Under the pieces are notes generated by a model that was given only the letters and a program-made list of their open reading frames with translations, was not told where the DNA came from and did no database searches. Shown here one piece after another: positions 43,165-51,636 of a stretch of DNA of 64,000 bases. The stretch lies in the NCBI GenBank assembly GCA_052379645.1, contig JBQSYU010000016.1. One strand, 5' to 3'. How positions within the stretch are numbered: the first letter of the stretch is position 1; each line of letters begins with the position of its first letter. Origin of the DNA: Arthrobacter_H sp030452125. Its GTDB lineage: Bacteria > Actinomycetota > Actinomycetes > Actinomycetales > Micrococcaceae. A program made the translations under genes and the position numbers.

Positions 43165-43548
43165 ATGGCCGTACGACGACGGATCCCCGCCGAGCAGGGG
43201 CTCGCGGCGCTGTCCACCTGGCGGCGGACCGACGCGGACGCCCGCGCCGACCTGCCCCGGCCCACGGTGGCGATGGCGGTGCGCTACGCCCTCGAAGAGC
43301 TTTCAGAACGGGCCGAGGGCAATTCGGTGGAGGTCAGGGTCCCGCCCTTCGGGGTCGCCCAATGCGTGGCCGGCCCGCGCCATACCCGCGGCACCCCGCC
43401 GAACGTGATCGAACTCGAGGCCGCCGTCTGGCTGCCGCTGGCCACCGGTGAACTGGACTGGTCCGAAGCGGTGGCCTCCGGTTCGCTCTCGGCCTCGGGG
43501 TTGCGGGCGGACCTGTCCGAACATCTTCCGCTCTTCGGTATCCTTTAG
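43165..43548 (+). CDS. Sterol-carrier-like family protein
   Basis: A 127-residue protein of the actinobacterial 'sterol carrier family protein' group: 'RRIPAEQGLAALSTWRRTD' at the N-terminus and 'PNVIELEAAVWLPLATGELDWSEAVASGSLSASGLRADLSEHLPLFGIL' at the end, a SCP2-like half with the 'S-x-L-x-A-S-G-x-R-A-D-L-S' motif. The ligand is unknown. It is tightly linked (3 nt) behind asparaginase and ahead of a small membrane protein, an order often seen before purF in Micrococcales. Confidence 0.78.
   Translation: MAVRRRIPAEQGLAALSTWRRTDADARADLPRPTVAMAVRYALEELSERAEGNSVEVRVPPFGVAQCVAGPRHTRGTPPNVIELEAAVWLPLATGELDWSEAVASGSLSASGLRADLSEHLPLFGIL
43539..43544 (+). promoter_or_regulatory. Candidate -10 element (TATCCT) before the small membrane protein
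   Basis: TATCCT ends 7 nt before ATG 43552 and overlaps the end of the sterol-carrier-like gene. It would allow leaderless expression separate from the upstream operon. Confidence 0.4.
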
Positions 43549-43551
43549 GGT

Positions 43552-43887
43552 ATGGATTCACCCCGTTCCGCGCCCGTTCCCCCCGACCGCGACCGCGGCT
43601 CCGCTTCCGAGTCCGTCGAGGTCTCGGTGTCCAGTTCACCGAAGTTCTGGCCCTTCGTCGGCGTCGGGGCCTTCATCGGCGTCCTGGCGGCCATGTTCAC
43701 CGCCCTGGCCGGGGATCCGGGAGCCGAGTTCACCCGCGGATCGGTATTCGGTTTCTTCGCCGTGGTCTTCGCCTTGGCGGGGGTCCTGCTCGGTTCCATC
43801 GCCTTCCTGGCCGTCGATGCGGTCCTGCGTCGGCGCTCCACCCGGGCCCGTGCGGTACCCATGGATGACGGGAACGCGTCAAAGTAG
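43552..43887 (+). CDS. Small membrane protein of unknown function
   Basis: A 111-residue protein. After a 30-residue charged leader come two or three hydrophobic helices ('FWPFVGVGAFIGVLAAMFTALAG' and 'SVFGFFAVVFALAGVLLGSIAFLAVDAVL') and a short basic tail ('RRRSTRARA'). It resembles small membrane proteins found next to purF in Micrococcales; no function is known to me. It is separated from the upstream gene by 3 nt and from purF by 38 nt. Confidence 0.75.
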   Translation: MDSPRSAPVPPDRDRGSASESVEVSVSSSPKFWPFVGVGAFIGVLAAMFTALAGDPGAEFTRGSVFGFFAVVFALAGVLLGSIAFLAVDAVLRRRSTRARAVPMDDGNASK

Positions 43888-43925
43888 CAGCTTCGGGACC
43901 TTCCGGGCACCCACAACGTGCAAGA

Positions 43926-45485
43926 ATGATGACCATGGTGCGTGGTGACGGAATGCTTTCACATGATCTTTTGGCCGACGAGAAGGGCCCGCAGGACGAA
44001 TGCGGGGTCTTCGGTGTCTGGGCCCCGGGCGAGGACGTGGCGAAGCTCGCCTACTACGGCCTCTATGCCCTCCAACACCGCGGTCAGGAGTCCGCGGGCA
44101 TCGCGACCTCGGATGGCCAGCGGATCAACGTCTACAAGGACATGGGGCTGGTGTCCCAGGTCTTCGACGAGAACACCCTGAACTCCATGAGCGGGCACAT
44201 CGCCATCGGGCACTGCCGCTATTCGACCACGGGTTCCAATCATTGGGCCAATGCCCAGCCCACCCTGGGCGCCACCGCCGACGGCACGGTCGCCCTGGGC
44301 CACAACGGCAACCTCATCAACTCGGCCGAGCTGATGGAACTGGTCGTGGCCGAGCAGGGCTCCAAGTTCCGCGGCGAACTCGCCCAGGGCAACACCACCG
44401 ACACGGCCCTGGTCACCGCCCTGCTGCGCGGCGAAGAAGGAACGACCTTCGAGCAGACCGCCCTGGACCTGCTGCCCAAGCTCCAGGGGGCCTTCAGCCT
44501 CGTCTTCATGACCGAAGGCACCCTGTATGCCGCCCGCGACCCCCACGGGGTCCGTCCACTGGTCCTGGGTCGACTCTCCCGGGGCTGGGTGATCGCCTCC
44601 GAACAAGCAGGCCTGGCCACCGTGGGCGCCAGCTTCATCCGGGAGATCGAACCCGGCGAATTCATCGCCATCGACGACGAGGGCATCCGCTCCCAGCGGT
44701 TCGCTCCCGCCACCCCAGCCGGCTGCGTCTTCGAATACGTCTATCTGGCCCGCCCCGACGCCGCGATCAGCGGCCGGTCGGTCTACGAATCCCGGGTGGA
44801 CATGGGACGCCAGCTGGCGCGCGAGAGCGCCACCGACGCCGATATCGTCATCCCCGTCCCGGAATCGGGCACCCCGGCCGCCATCGGCTATGCCGAGGAG
44901 TCGGGGATCCCCTTCGCCCATGGCTTCGTGAAGAACGCCTACGTGGGCCGGACCTTCATCCAGCCCTCGCAGACGCTGCGCCAGCTGGGCATCAAGCTCA
45001 AGCTCAATGCCCTCGAACCGGTCATCCGGGGCAAGCGCGTCATCGTCATCGACGATTCCATCGTCCGCGGCAACACCCAGCGGGCGGTCGTGCGGATGCT
45101 GCGCGAGGCCGGGGCCGCGGAGATCCATGTCAGGATCTCCTCGCCTCCCATCAAATGGCCCTGCTTCTACGGCATCGATTTCGCCTCCCGGGCCGAATTG
45201 ATCGCCAACGGGGCCACCATCGAGGAGATCACCACCTCCGTCGGCGCCGATTCCCTGGCCTACATCTCCCAGGACGGGATGATCGCCTCCACCCGGCAGC
45301 CGCGCGAGCGTCTGTGCACCGCCTGCTTCTCCGGGGAATACCCGATCAAGCTGCCCGACCAGGACCGTTTGGGCAAGAACCTGCTTGAGCGTCCCGATGC
45401 CGGCAGCCGCGGTTGCGATCCCGGACCGGACGCAGAGTTCGAGGACACCCTCTCCCCCGCCGACAAGACCCCGAGCTCCCAGTAA
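43926..45485 (+). CDS. purF: Amidophosphoribosyltransferase
   Basis: The 519-residue enzyme makes phosphoribosylamine from PRPP and glutamine, the committed purine step. The N-terminal nucleophile Cys is in 'PQDECGVFGVW' (about residue 26) after a propeptide. Glutaminase signatures 'LQHRGQESAGIATSDG' and 'GHCRYSTTGSNHWANAQP', and the PRPP site 'VIVIDDSIVRGNTQRAVV' are clear; late Cys ('RLCTACFSGEYP') fit the Fe-S-containing Bacillus type. ATG 43926, 43929 and 43935 are all possible starts; this affects only the removed propeptide. purM follows after 14 nt. Confidence 0.97.
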   Translation: MMTMVRGDGMLSHDLLADEKGPQDECGVFGVWAPGEDVAKLAYYGLYALQHRGQESAGIATSDGQRINVYKDMGLVSQVFDENTLNSMSGHIAIGHCRYSTTGSNHWANAQPTLGATADGTVALGHNGNLINSAELMELVVAEQGSKFRGELAQGNTTDTALVTALLRGEEGTTFEQTALDLLPKLQGAFSLVFMTEGTLYAARDPHGVRPLVLGRLSRGWVIASEQAGLATVGASFIREIEPGEFIAIDDEGIRSQRFAPATPAGCVFEYVYLARPDAAISGRSVYESRVDMGRQLARESATDADIVIPVPESGTPAAIGYAEESGIPFAHGFVKNAYVGRTFIQPSQTLRQLGIKLKLNALEPVIRGKRVIVIDDSIVRGNTQRAVVRMLREAGAAEIHVRISSPPIKWPCFYGIDFASRAELIANGATIEEITTSVGADSLAYISQDGMIASTRQPRERLCTACFSGEYPIKLPDQDRLGKNLLERPDAGSRGCDPGPDAEFEDTLSPADKTPSSQ

Positions 45486-45499
45486 AGGACGCCCCCAGA

Positions 45500-46642
45500 A
45501 TGACTTCCTCCCAGCCCGGATCCGCAGGCATCACCTACGCAACCGCCGGTGTCGACGTCGAGGCCGGCGACCGTGCCGTCGAACTCATGAAGGACGCCAT
45601 CAAGGCCACCCATAATGATTCGGTCATCGGCGGAGTGGGCGGTTTCGCCGGTCTCTTCGATGCCAGTGCCCTGCGCTCCTACGACAAGCCCCTGCTGGCC
45701 ACCTCCACGGACGGTGTCGGGACCAAGGTCGCGATCGCCCAGGCCATGGACATCCACCACACCATCGGCCAGGACCTGGTGGGCATGGTCGTCGATGACA
45801 TCGTCGTGGTCGGGGCCAAGCCGCTGTTCATGACCGACTACATCGCCTGCGGCAAGGTGGTCCCCGAGCGTATCGCCGATATCGTCAGGGGCATCGCCGA
45901 GGGCTGCTCGCTGGCCGATACCGCGCTGGTCGGCGGGGAAACCGCCGAGCACCCGGGGCTGCTCGGGGAGCATGACTACGATATCGCCGGGGCCGCAACC
46001 GGCGCCGTCGAAGCCGATGCCCTACTGGGCCCGGAACGGGTACGCGACGGTGACGTGGTCATCGCCATGGCCTCTTCGGGCATCCATTCCAACGGCTACT
46101 CGCTGGTCCGCAGCGTCATCAACCATGCCGGCTGGTCGCTGGAACGCGAGGTCCCGGAATTCGGTGGGACGCTGGGTGAGGAACTGCTGGTCCCGACCCG
46201 CATCTACACGGCGGACTGCCTGGACCTGATGGGCCACCTCAATACCGGCAGCACCATGGCCCTGCACGGATTCAGCCACGTCACCGGTGGTGGCCTGGCG
46301 GCGAACCTGGCCCGCGTGCTGCCACAGGGACTCATGGCCTCGGTGGACCGTTCGACCTGGTCGCTGCCGGCGGTGTTCACCGTCATCAGTGAGCTGGGGG
46401 GTGTCCCCCAGTCCGACCTGGAGCGCACGCTGAACCTGGGGGTGGGCATGATCGCGATCGTCGACGGCGCATCGGCAGATGCTGCCGTGGCCCGGCTGAA
46501 CGACCGCGGTGTCCCCTCCTGGGTCGCCGGGACGGTCGGGACCGTCACGGAGGAAGCGTCGAGCGCCGGTACGGACTTCGTCCAGGGTGCCAAGGGCGTC
46601 GACGGCGGAGCCGTGTTGATGCGCGGGGCCTACGCCGGCTGA
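45500..46642 (+). CDS. purM: Phosphoribosylformylglycinamidine cyclo-ligase (AIR synthetase)
   Basis: The 380-residue enzyme closes the imidazole ring using ATP. Characteristic are 'ITYATAGVDVEAGDRAVELMK', 'VIGGVGGFAGLFDAS', 'LLATSTDGVGTKVAIAQAMD', 'LVGGETAEHPGLL', 'AMASSGIHSNGYSLVRSVI' and 'FSHVTGGGLAANLARVLP'. It is somewhat longer than E. coli PurM (345). ATG 45500 has AAAGGA 10 nt upstream; a frame open from 45413 is inside purF. It forms an operon with purF and ends in a strong hairpin. Confidence 0.97.
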   Translation: MTSSQPGSAGITYATAGVDVEAGDRAVELMKDAIKATHNDSVIGGVGGFAGLFDASALRSYDKPLLATSTDGVGTKVAIAQAMDIHHTIGQDLVGMVVDDIVVVGAKPLFMTDYIACGKVVPERIADIVRGIAEGCSLADTALVGGETAEHPGLLGEHDYDIAGAATGAVEADALLGPERVRDGDVVIAMASSGIHSNGYSLVRSVINHAGWSLEREVPEFGGTLGEELLVPTRIYTADCLDLMGHLNTGSTMALHGFSHVTGGGLAANLARVLPQGLMASVDRSTWSLPAVFTVISELGGVPQSDLERTLNLGVGMIAIVDGASADAAVARLNDRGVPSWVAGTVGTVTEEASSAGTDFVQGAKGVDGGAVLMRGAYAG

Positions 46643-46658
46643 TCCGGTTTCCCCTGCC

Positions 46659-46693
46659 GACCGCCGCGTTCCCGCTCAGGGGGCGCGGCGGTC
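46659..46693. terminator. Hairpin after purM
   Basis: Perfect 10-bp arms (GACCGCCGCG 46659-46668; CGCGGCGGTC 46684-46693) with a 15-nt loop, 16 nt past the purM stop and before the convergent sirtuin gene; the likely terminator of purFM. Confidence 0.65.
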
Positions 46694-46748
46694 GTCATGG
46701 AGCTCCAGGCCAGCGGACCAACCCGCCGATCCGGGATGCGCCAGGGCT

Positions 46749-47693
46749 CTAGCTGGGGTCTTCGAGGCCCAGGGCCCGGGTCAGTTCATGCAGGGCAGGG
46801 GTGACCCGGGTGCGCCATCTCCAGTCGGCCTTTGCATCGCCGCGGCTGGGCCCGCCGTTGATGATGCCCACCGGCCGCCCGGCGGCCACGGCGTTGAGCA
46901 CCAACTTATAGCCGCTCATGACCGCCAGACTCGACCCGATGACCAGCAGCCCCCGGGAGCCCTTCTCCAGGTGCTTCAGCGTCTCCTTGCGCTCCACCGG
47001 GACGTTCTCCCCGAAGTAGACGACGTCGGGTTTGAGTTCCATGCTGCCGCAGGACAGGCACCCGACCATGGTGAAGTCGGCGATCTGGTCTGCACTGAGA
47101 GTGATGTCGCCGTCGGGGTTCACCGAATCGGGGTCCACGACGATCCGATCGAGGTATCCCGGATTGGCCTCCACCAGCCTCCGGTCGAGATCGACACGGT
47201 TTTCCACGAAGCCGCAGTTCAGGCACTTCACCTCATCGAGGTCCCCGTGCAAAGGCAACACCTCGGTGGATCCTGCGAGACGGTGCAGGCCATCAACGTT
47301 CTGGGTCACGACGCCGTTGAGGAATCCCGCTTGCTGAAGTGAGGCCACCAACCGGTGCCCCTCGTTGGGCTCCGATCCGGACATCCTGCGCCATCCCACG
47401 AAACTGCGGGCCCAATAGCGTTGGCGGGCCCCGGAATCGTGTTTGAACTCCTGGAAGGTCATTGGCCGATGGGAGCGCAGGGAACCGTTCGGGCCGCGAT
47501 AGTCGGGGATCCCCGAGTCGGTCGAGATCCCGGCACCGGTCAGGGCCAGGACGGATCCACCCTCAAGCATCGTGGTGATGCCACGCCGGGCGACGTCAGG
47601 GGCCTGGGGTGGTGCCGACTCGGCGACGACCCGCTCGATGGAACGGATCGCCGCCCGGTGCGCGTTGGCGATCGGCAGGTCCATGGGCATCAT
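46749..47693 (-). CDS. Sir2-family NAD-dependent protein deacetylase (sirtuin)
   Basis: The 314-residue sirtuin has 'SVLALTGAGISTDSGIPDYRG' (NAD site), 'VVTQNVDGLHRLAGS' , catalytic His in 'VLPLHGDLDEVKC', a Cys4 zinc knot ('VKCLNCGFVE' and 'VGCLSCGSME') and 'LLVIGSSLAVMSGYKLV'. It should remove acyl groups from lysines; acetyl-CoA synthetase, encoded at 23003-24985, is a classic bacterial target. The start is ATG 47693 with GGAAG 5-6 nt upstream; ATG 47684 is an alternative and a frame open to 47756 is less likely. It is the reverse-strand neighbour of purM. Confidence 0.9.
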   Translation of the reverse strand: MMPMDLPIANAHRAAIRSIERVVAESAPPQAPDVARRGITTMLEGGSVLALTGAGISTDSGIPDYRGPNGSLRSHRPMTFQEFKHDSGARQRYWARSFVGWRRMSGSEPNEGHRLVASLQQAGFLNGVVTQNVDGLHRLAGSTEVLPLHGDLDEVKCLNCGFVENRVDLDRRLVEANPGYLDRIVVDPDSVNPDGDITLSADQIADFTMVGCLSCGSMELKPDVVYFGENVPVERKETLKHLEKGSRGLLVIGSSLAVMSGYKLVLNAVAAGRPVGIINGGPSRGDAKADWRWRTRVTPALHELTRALGLEDPS

Positions 47694-47802
47694 CCTGGCT
47701 TCCGGGCATGAAGAAGTACACAGGCGACACGGTTGTGTCGTCCGGCGTCGGTGCACCGTATCGGGTGGAACTCATTGCCACCGCATCGAGGGGATGCCGT
47801 GG

Positions 47803-48030
47803 TCAGCCGATCCGACGGGATTCGCCCTCGTCGTCATCGCTGGAATACCTGTCCGCATACTCCGCGTAGTCCGCGTCGTAGGAATCGTCGGCATGCGCAG
47901 AGGAGCCTGTCCCATGACCGCGGCCTTGTCCGAGCTCGCGTTGCAGGGCAGACAAATCAGTGGCCGGGGAATAGTACTTGATATCCCTGGCCTGTCGTGT
48001 CGCTTTTGCCTTCTGACGGCCGCGCCCCAT
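47803..48030 (-). CDS. DUF3073 protein
   Basis: A 75-residue hydrophilic protein: 'MGRGRQKAKATRQARDIKYYSP' basic N-terminus, then 'TDLSALQRELG' and a Ser/Asp/Tyr-rich acidic tail ('DDSYDADYAEYADRYSSDDD'). This is DUF3073, a small family restricted to Actinobacteria and usually found near purF/purM. The charge split suggests nucleic-acid or ribosome contact, but nothing is proven. ATG 48030 has GGGG-rich sequence upstream; a palindrome lies 38 nt before it. Confidence 0.88.
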   Translation of the reverse strand: MGRGRQKAKATRQARDIKYYSPATDLSALQRELGQGRGHGTGSSAHADDSYDADYAEYADRYSSDDDEGESRRIG

Positions 48031-48067
48031 GGCGTGACCCCCTTTATCGCTAGATCCGGAGGTGGTC

Positions 48068-48079
48068 CCTCACGTGAGG
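48068..48079. promoter_or_regulatory. Perfect 12-bp palindrome upstream of the DUF3073 gene
   Basis: CCTCACGTGAGG, a perfect dyad without spacer, lies 38-49 nt upstream of the DUF3073 start on the minus strand. It may be a regulator site; no owner can be named. Confidence 0.35.
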
Positions 48080-48225
48080 AGGAAGGCCCCGGAGAATGTG
48101 GCTGTTTCTTTCGTATTCCAAGGTTAACATGTTTCCCAGTCGGGTGCCGTCCCGACGACTCCCGGGCGCCCGTTAGAGTAGGTGGTAATACTCTCATCGC
48201 CGCACTCGTCCTGAAGGGAGCGTCC

Positions 48226-48822
48226 GTGGAGCAGCCCCCCGATCAGCAACCGCCGGGTTACCAACCAGCGCGGTCGGCACGGACCCAAGTCTCCCACCGG
48301 TTCGGGATCGCCCCCGTCTGGTTGGTGATCGGTTCCATCGGCATCATCCTGATCCTGGTCTTCGGCGTCACCCGGTTGGTCCAGTCCAGGCAACCGGACC
48401 CCGAACCCACGGACAGCGTGGCGCGCAACAGCTCCCCGGGGATCGACGGGATCATCGCGGAGAAGGCCCCTGCCTCGCAATTCGAGGTCGGCGACTGCCT
48501 GGCGGAGTTCAGTTCCCCGCTCGAGCCGGCGACGATCGTCACCTGCTCGACGCCGCATGCGGCCCAGCTCATTGGCCTCGAGACCCTCGAAGACGTCCCC
48601 TTTCCCGGGGATCCACGGGTGACCACGAAGGCGGAAGAGGCCTGCCGGGCGATCGAGCTCGATCCCGAGGCTGCGCTGGAAGGCAACTGGAACTATGCCT
48701 TCAGCCGCCCCTCCTCGGGAACCTGGGAGGCCGGGGATCGCAGTGTCGCCTGCTTCCTCGCGCTGGAGGAGGGAACGACGACGGTCTCGCTCCTCCCGGC
48801 CTCCGAAACGACCTCCACCTAG
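48226..48822 (+). CDS. Septum-formation-family membrane protein
   Basis: A 198-residue protein: a Pro/Gln-rich cytoplasmic leader, one membrane helix ('VWLVIGSIGIILILVFGVTRLV', residues 35-56) and an extracytoplasmic domain with three spaced Cys ('FEVGDCLAEF', 'ATIVTCSTPHAAQLIG', 'TKAEEACRAI', 'RSVACFLALEEG'). The 'VGDC...V-x-C-x-x-PHxAQ' pattern is that of the PF13845 septum-formation family. GTG 48226 has GAAGGGAG 5 nt upstream; longer frames overlap other genes. The actual cell role is unclear. It converges on clpB with a 4-nt overlap. Confidence 0.82.
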   Translation: MEQPPDQQPPGYQPARSARTQVSHRFGIAPVWLVIGSIGIILILVFGVTRLVQSRQPDPEPTDSVARNSSPGIDGIIAEKAPASQFEVGDCLAEFSSPLEPATIVTCSTPHAAQLIGLETLEDVPFPGDPRVTTKAEEACRAIELDPEAALEGNWNYAFSRPSSGTWEAGDRSVACFLALEEGTTTVSLLPASETTST

Positions 48823-51431
48823 CTGGCGGTGCCTGTCGGCGCGGCAGTGGACCGGTTGACCGTCAGTGCCTCCGCCTCGGCATCGAGCTGGACGTCCACG
48901 GTGTCCCCGTCGACGATTGCCCCGGAGAGCACCGCCTTGGCCAGACGATCCCCGATTTCGCGCTGGACCAGCCGACGCAGGGGTCGCGCCCCGTACGCGG
49001 GGTCGTATCCGGTCCTGGCCAGCCATTCCCGGGCTTCGTCGCTGACCTGCAGGCTCAGCCGCCGTTCGGAGAGTCGACGGGCCAGGGTGGCCACCTGGAT
49101 CTCCACGATCCGGCCCAGCTGGTCCAGGGAGAGCGGATCAAAGAGGATGACGTCATCCAGGCGGTTCAGGAACTCGGGTTTGAACGAGGTGTTCACGATG
49201 TTCATGACCGCTTCCTTCTTGGCTGTGGCGTCCAGCGCGGGATCGACCAGGAATTGTGAACCCAGGTTGGACGTGAGCACCAGGATGGTGTTGCGGAAGT
49301 CCACCGTACGGCCCTGCCCATCGGTCAGGCGCCCGTCGTCGAGGACCTGCAGGAGGATGTCGAAGACCTCGGGATGGGCCTTCTCCACCTCGTCCAGCAG
49401 GATCACCGAATACGGCCGACGGCGAACCGCTTCGGTGAGTTGTCCGCCTTCCTCATAACCGACATACCCCGGAGGGGCGCCGACGAGCCGGGATACCGCA
49501 TGCTTCTCGGAGTACTCGGACATGTCGATGCGTACCATGGCGTGTTCGTCGTCGAACAAGAAGTCCGCGAGCGCCTTGGCCAGTTCCGTCTTGCCCACGC
49601 CGGTGGGTCCGAGGAACAGGAACGAGCCCGTGGGCCGGTCGGGGTCGGCGATCCCTGCCCGGGAGCGTCGCACGGCGTCGGAGACCGCGGTGACGGCATT
49701 GGACTGGCCGATCAGCCGCTGCCCGAGCAGGGACTCCATGTCCAGCAATTTCTGGCTTTCGCCTTGGAGCATGCGTCCGGCGGGGATCCCGGTCCAGGCC
49801 GAGATCACTTCGGCGATGTCATCGGCGGTGACTTCATCGGAGACCATCGTCTCCTCGTGGGCGCCTTCGGCCTCTTCGGCCTGGGCGGCGTCGAGCTGCC
49901 GCTGCAATTCGGGGATCTCACCGTAGAGCAGGCGCGATGCCTTCTCCAGGTCCCCCTCCCGTTGCATCCGCTCGGCCCGTGAGCGCAGCTCGTCGAGCTG
50001 GACCTTCAGATCGCCGACACGGTTCAGGCCTGCCTTTTCGGCGTCCCACCGGGCGTTCAGGGCATCGAGCCGTTCGCGCCGGTCGGCCATATCCGCACGC
50101 AGTGCCTCGAGGCGTTCCCGCGAGGCGGGGTCGTTTTCGCCCTTGAGGGCCAACTCCTCCATCGTCATCCGGTCCACCACGCGGCGCAGCTCGTCGATCT
50201 CCTCGGGAGCCGAATCGATTTCCATGCGGAGCCGGGAGGCGGCCTCGTCAACCAGATCGATGGCCTTGTCCGGCAGCTGGCGACCGGAGATGTAACGGTT
50301 GGACAGGGTGGCCGCGGCCACCACCGCCGAGTCGGCGATCTCTACCTTATGGTGTGCCTCGTAGCGTTCCTTGAGACCGCGCAGGATGCCGATCGTGTCG
50401 TCAACGCTGGGTTCGCCGACATAGACCTGCGCAAAACGGCGTTCCAGGGCAGGGTCCTTCTCGATGTTCTGCCGGTATTCGTCCAGGGTGGTGGCCCCGA
50501 TCAGCCGCAGTTCGCCGCGGGCCAGCATCGGCTTGAGCATGTTGCCGGCATCCATGGCGCCCTCGGAGGCCCCGGCACCGACCACGGTGTGGATTTCGTC
50601 GATGAACGTGACGATCTGTCCGTCCGAATCCCGGATCTCCTCCAGGACCGCCTTGAGGCGTTCCTCGAATTCGCCCCGGTATTTGGCGCCCGCAACCATC
50701 GATCCGAGGTCCAGGGCAATCAGCGTCTTGCCGCGCAATGATTCGGGGACGTCGCCGGCGATCATCCGCTGGGCCAGCCCTTCGACCACTGCGGTTTTGC
50801 CGACGCCCGGATCACCGATGAGCACCGGGTTGTTCTTCGTCCGGCGGGAGAGCACCTGGACGAGCCGGCGGATCTCGGCATCACGTCCGATCACCGGGTC
50901 GAGTTTGCCCGAACGGGCGATGGCCGTCAGGTCGGTACCGAACTTCTCCAGGGCCTCGAAGGTGCTTTCGGGGTCTTCGGTATCGCGCGGATGATCCCCG
51001 CGCAGCCCCTCGACCGCGGCCTTCAGTGCCTGTTCGGAGGCCCCTGCGGATCGCAGGATCTCCCCCGTCCTCCCGGCGTCGGCCGCCAACCCCAGCAGCA
51101 GGTGCTCCGCCGATACCCGGCCGAAGCCCAAATCGGAGGCGGCCTTCGTTGCGGCGTTGATGACCTGCAGGAACGACCGTGAGTACTGGGCCTGGGCGAC
51201 GGTGCTGCCCGAGGAAGCCGGCAGGTCACGAATCGCCCCGCTGGCGGCGACGGAGACCTGGTCCGGGTCGACCGCGGCCTTCTTCAGCAATTCGACGGCC
51301 AACGATCCGCGGTCGTCCATCAGCGCCTTGAGCAGATGCGCCGGTTCGACCTGCGCGTTGCCCGCGGTGGAGGCGTTCATGCCGGCAGCCGAGAGGGCTT
51401 CCTGGCTCTTGGTGGTGAATTTGGCGTCCAT
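48819..51431 (-). CDS. clpB: ATP-dependent protein disaggregase ClpB
   Basis: The 870-residue AAA+ chaperone dissolves aggregates together with DnaK. It has the N-terminal Clp-N domain ('FTTKSQEALSAAGMNASTAGNAQVEPAHLLKAL'), NBD1 Walker A 'IGDPGVGKTAVVEGLA', a coiled-coil middle domain (about residues 410-525), NBD2 Walker A 'FLGPTGVGKTELAKALA' and 'APPGYVGYEEGGQLTEAV' pore loop. No P-element for ClpP binding is expected or seen. ATG 51431 has AAAGGAT upstream; a frame open to 51557 is not conserved. A HAIR operator lies 38 nt upstream, so HspR control is expected. The Tn7-like operon begins 205 nt upstream, divergent. Confidence 0.97.
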   Translation of the reverse strand: MDAKFTTKSQEALSAAGMNASTAGNAQVEPAHLLKALMDDRGSLAVELLKKAAVDPDQVSVAASGAIRDLPASSGSTVAQAQYSRSFLQVINAATKAASDLGFGRVSAEHLLLGLAADAGRTGEILRSAGASEQALKAAVEGLRGDHPRDTEDPESTFEALEKFGTDLTAIARSGKLDPVIGRDAEIRRLVQVLSRRTKNNPVLIGDPGVGKTAVVEGLAQRMIAGDVPESLRGKTLIALDLGSMVAGAKYRGEFEERLKAVLEEIRDSDGQIVTFIDEIHTVVGAGASEGAMDAGNMLKPMLARGELRLIGATTLDEYRQNIEKDPALERRFAQVYVGEPSVDDTIGILRGLKERYEAHHKVEIADSAVVAAATLSNRYISGRQLPDKAIDLVDEAASRLRMEIDSAPEEIDELRRVVDRMTMEELALKGENDPASRERLEALRADMADRRERLDALNARWDAEKAGLNRVGDLKVQLDELRSRAERMQREGDLEKASRLLYGEIPELQRQLDAAQAEEAEGAHEETMVSDEVTADDIAEVISAWTGIPAGRMLQGESQKLLDMESLLGQRLIGQSNAVTAVSDAVRRSRAGIADPDRPTGSFLFLGPTGVGKTELAKALADFLFDDEHAMVRIDMSEYSEKHAVSRLVGAPPGYVGYEEGGQLTEAVRRRPYSVILLDEVEKAHPEVFDILLQVLDDGRLTDGQGRTVDFRNTILVLTSNLGSQFLVDPALDATAKKEAVMNIVNTSFKPEFLNRLDDVILFDPLSLDQLGRIVEIQVATLARRLSERRLSLQVSDEAREWLARTGYDPAYGARPLRRLVQREIGDRLAKAVLSGAIVDGDTVDVQLDAEAEALTVNRSTAAPTGTAS

Positions 51432-51468
51432 GTGGATCCTTTCCTGGGAGGTCCATCCTCGTTTCAAA

Positions 51469-51489
51469 CTTGAGTCTACCTGACTCAAC
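51469..51489 (-). promoter_or_regulatory. HAIR operator (HspR site) of clpB
   Basis: CTTGAGT-N7-ACTCAAC matches the HspR-associated inverted repeat CTTGAGT-N7-ACTCAAG with one mismatch in the last base. It lies 38-58 nt upstream of the clpB start. HspR represses dnaK and clpB operons in Streptomyces and mycobacteria; hspR itself is not in this window. Confidence 0.85.
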
Positions 51490-51559
51490 TCTATTTGGGG
51501 ATGGGTTATTCCCGGGGCGAAGACCCGGAACCGGGAGTGCTGTAGGATCCTGCTCAAAA

Positions 51560-51597
51560 TGAGAATTTCCTATTGTCATGAGAATTTTTTGAGAATT
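51560..51597. repeat. Three direct TGAGAATT repeats at the tnsA-proximal edge
   Basis: TGAGAATT occurs at 51560, 51579 and 51590 (19 and 11 nt apart) in a markedly AT-rich stretch 40 nt before tnsA. Short repeated sites next to tnsA are expected as TnsB-binding sites at a Tn7-like end; they could instead be regulator sites for the tns operon. The matching far-end repeats were not found. Confidence 0.45.
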
Positions 51598-51624
51598 AAT
51601 CCGGACTAAACAAGAAAGATGTGA

Positions 51625-51630
51625 CATACT
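51625..51630 (+). promoter_or_regulatory. Candidate -10 element (CATACT) before tnsA
   Basis: CATACT ends 6 nt before ATG 51637, and no ribosome-binding site lies between, suggesting a leaderless tns operon transcript. Confidence 0.35.
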
Positions 51631-51636
51631 TCATAA

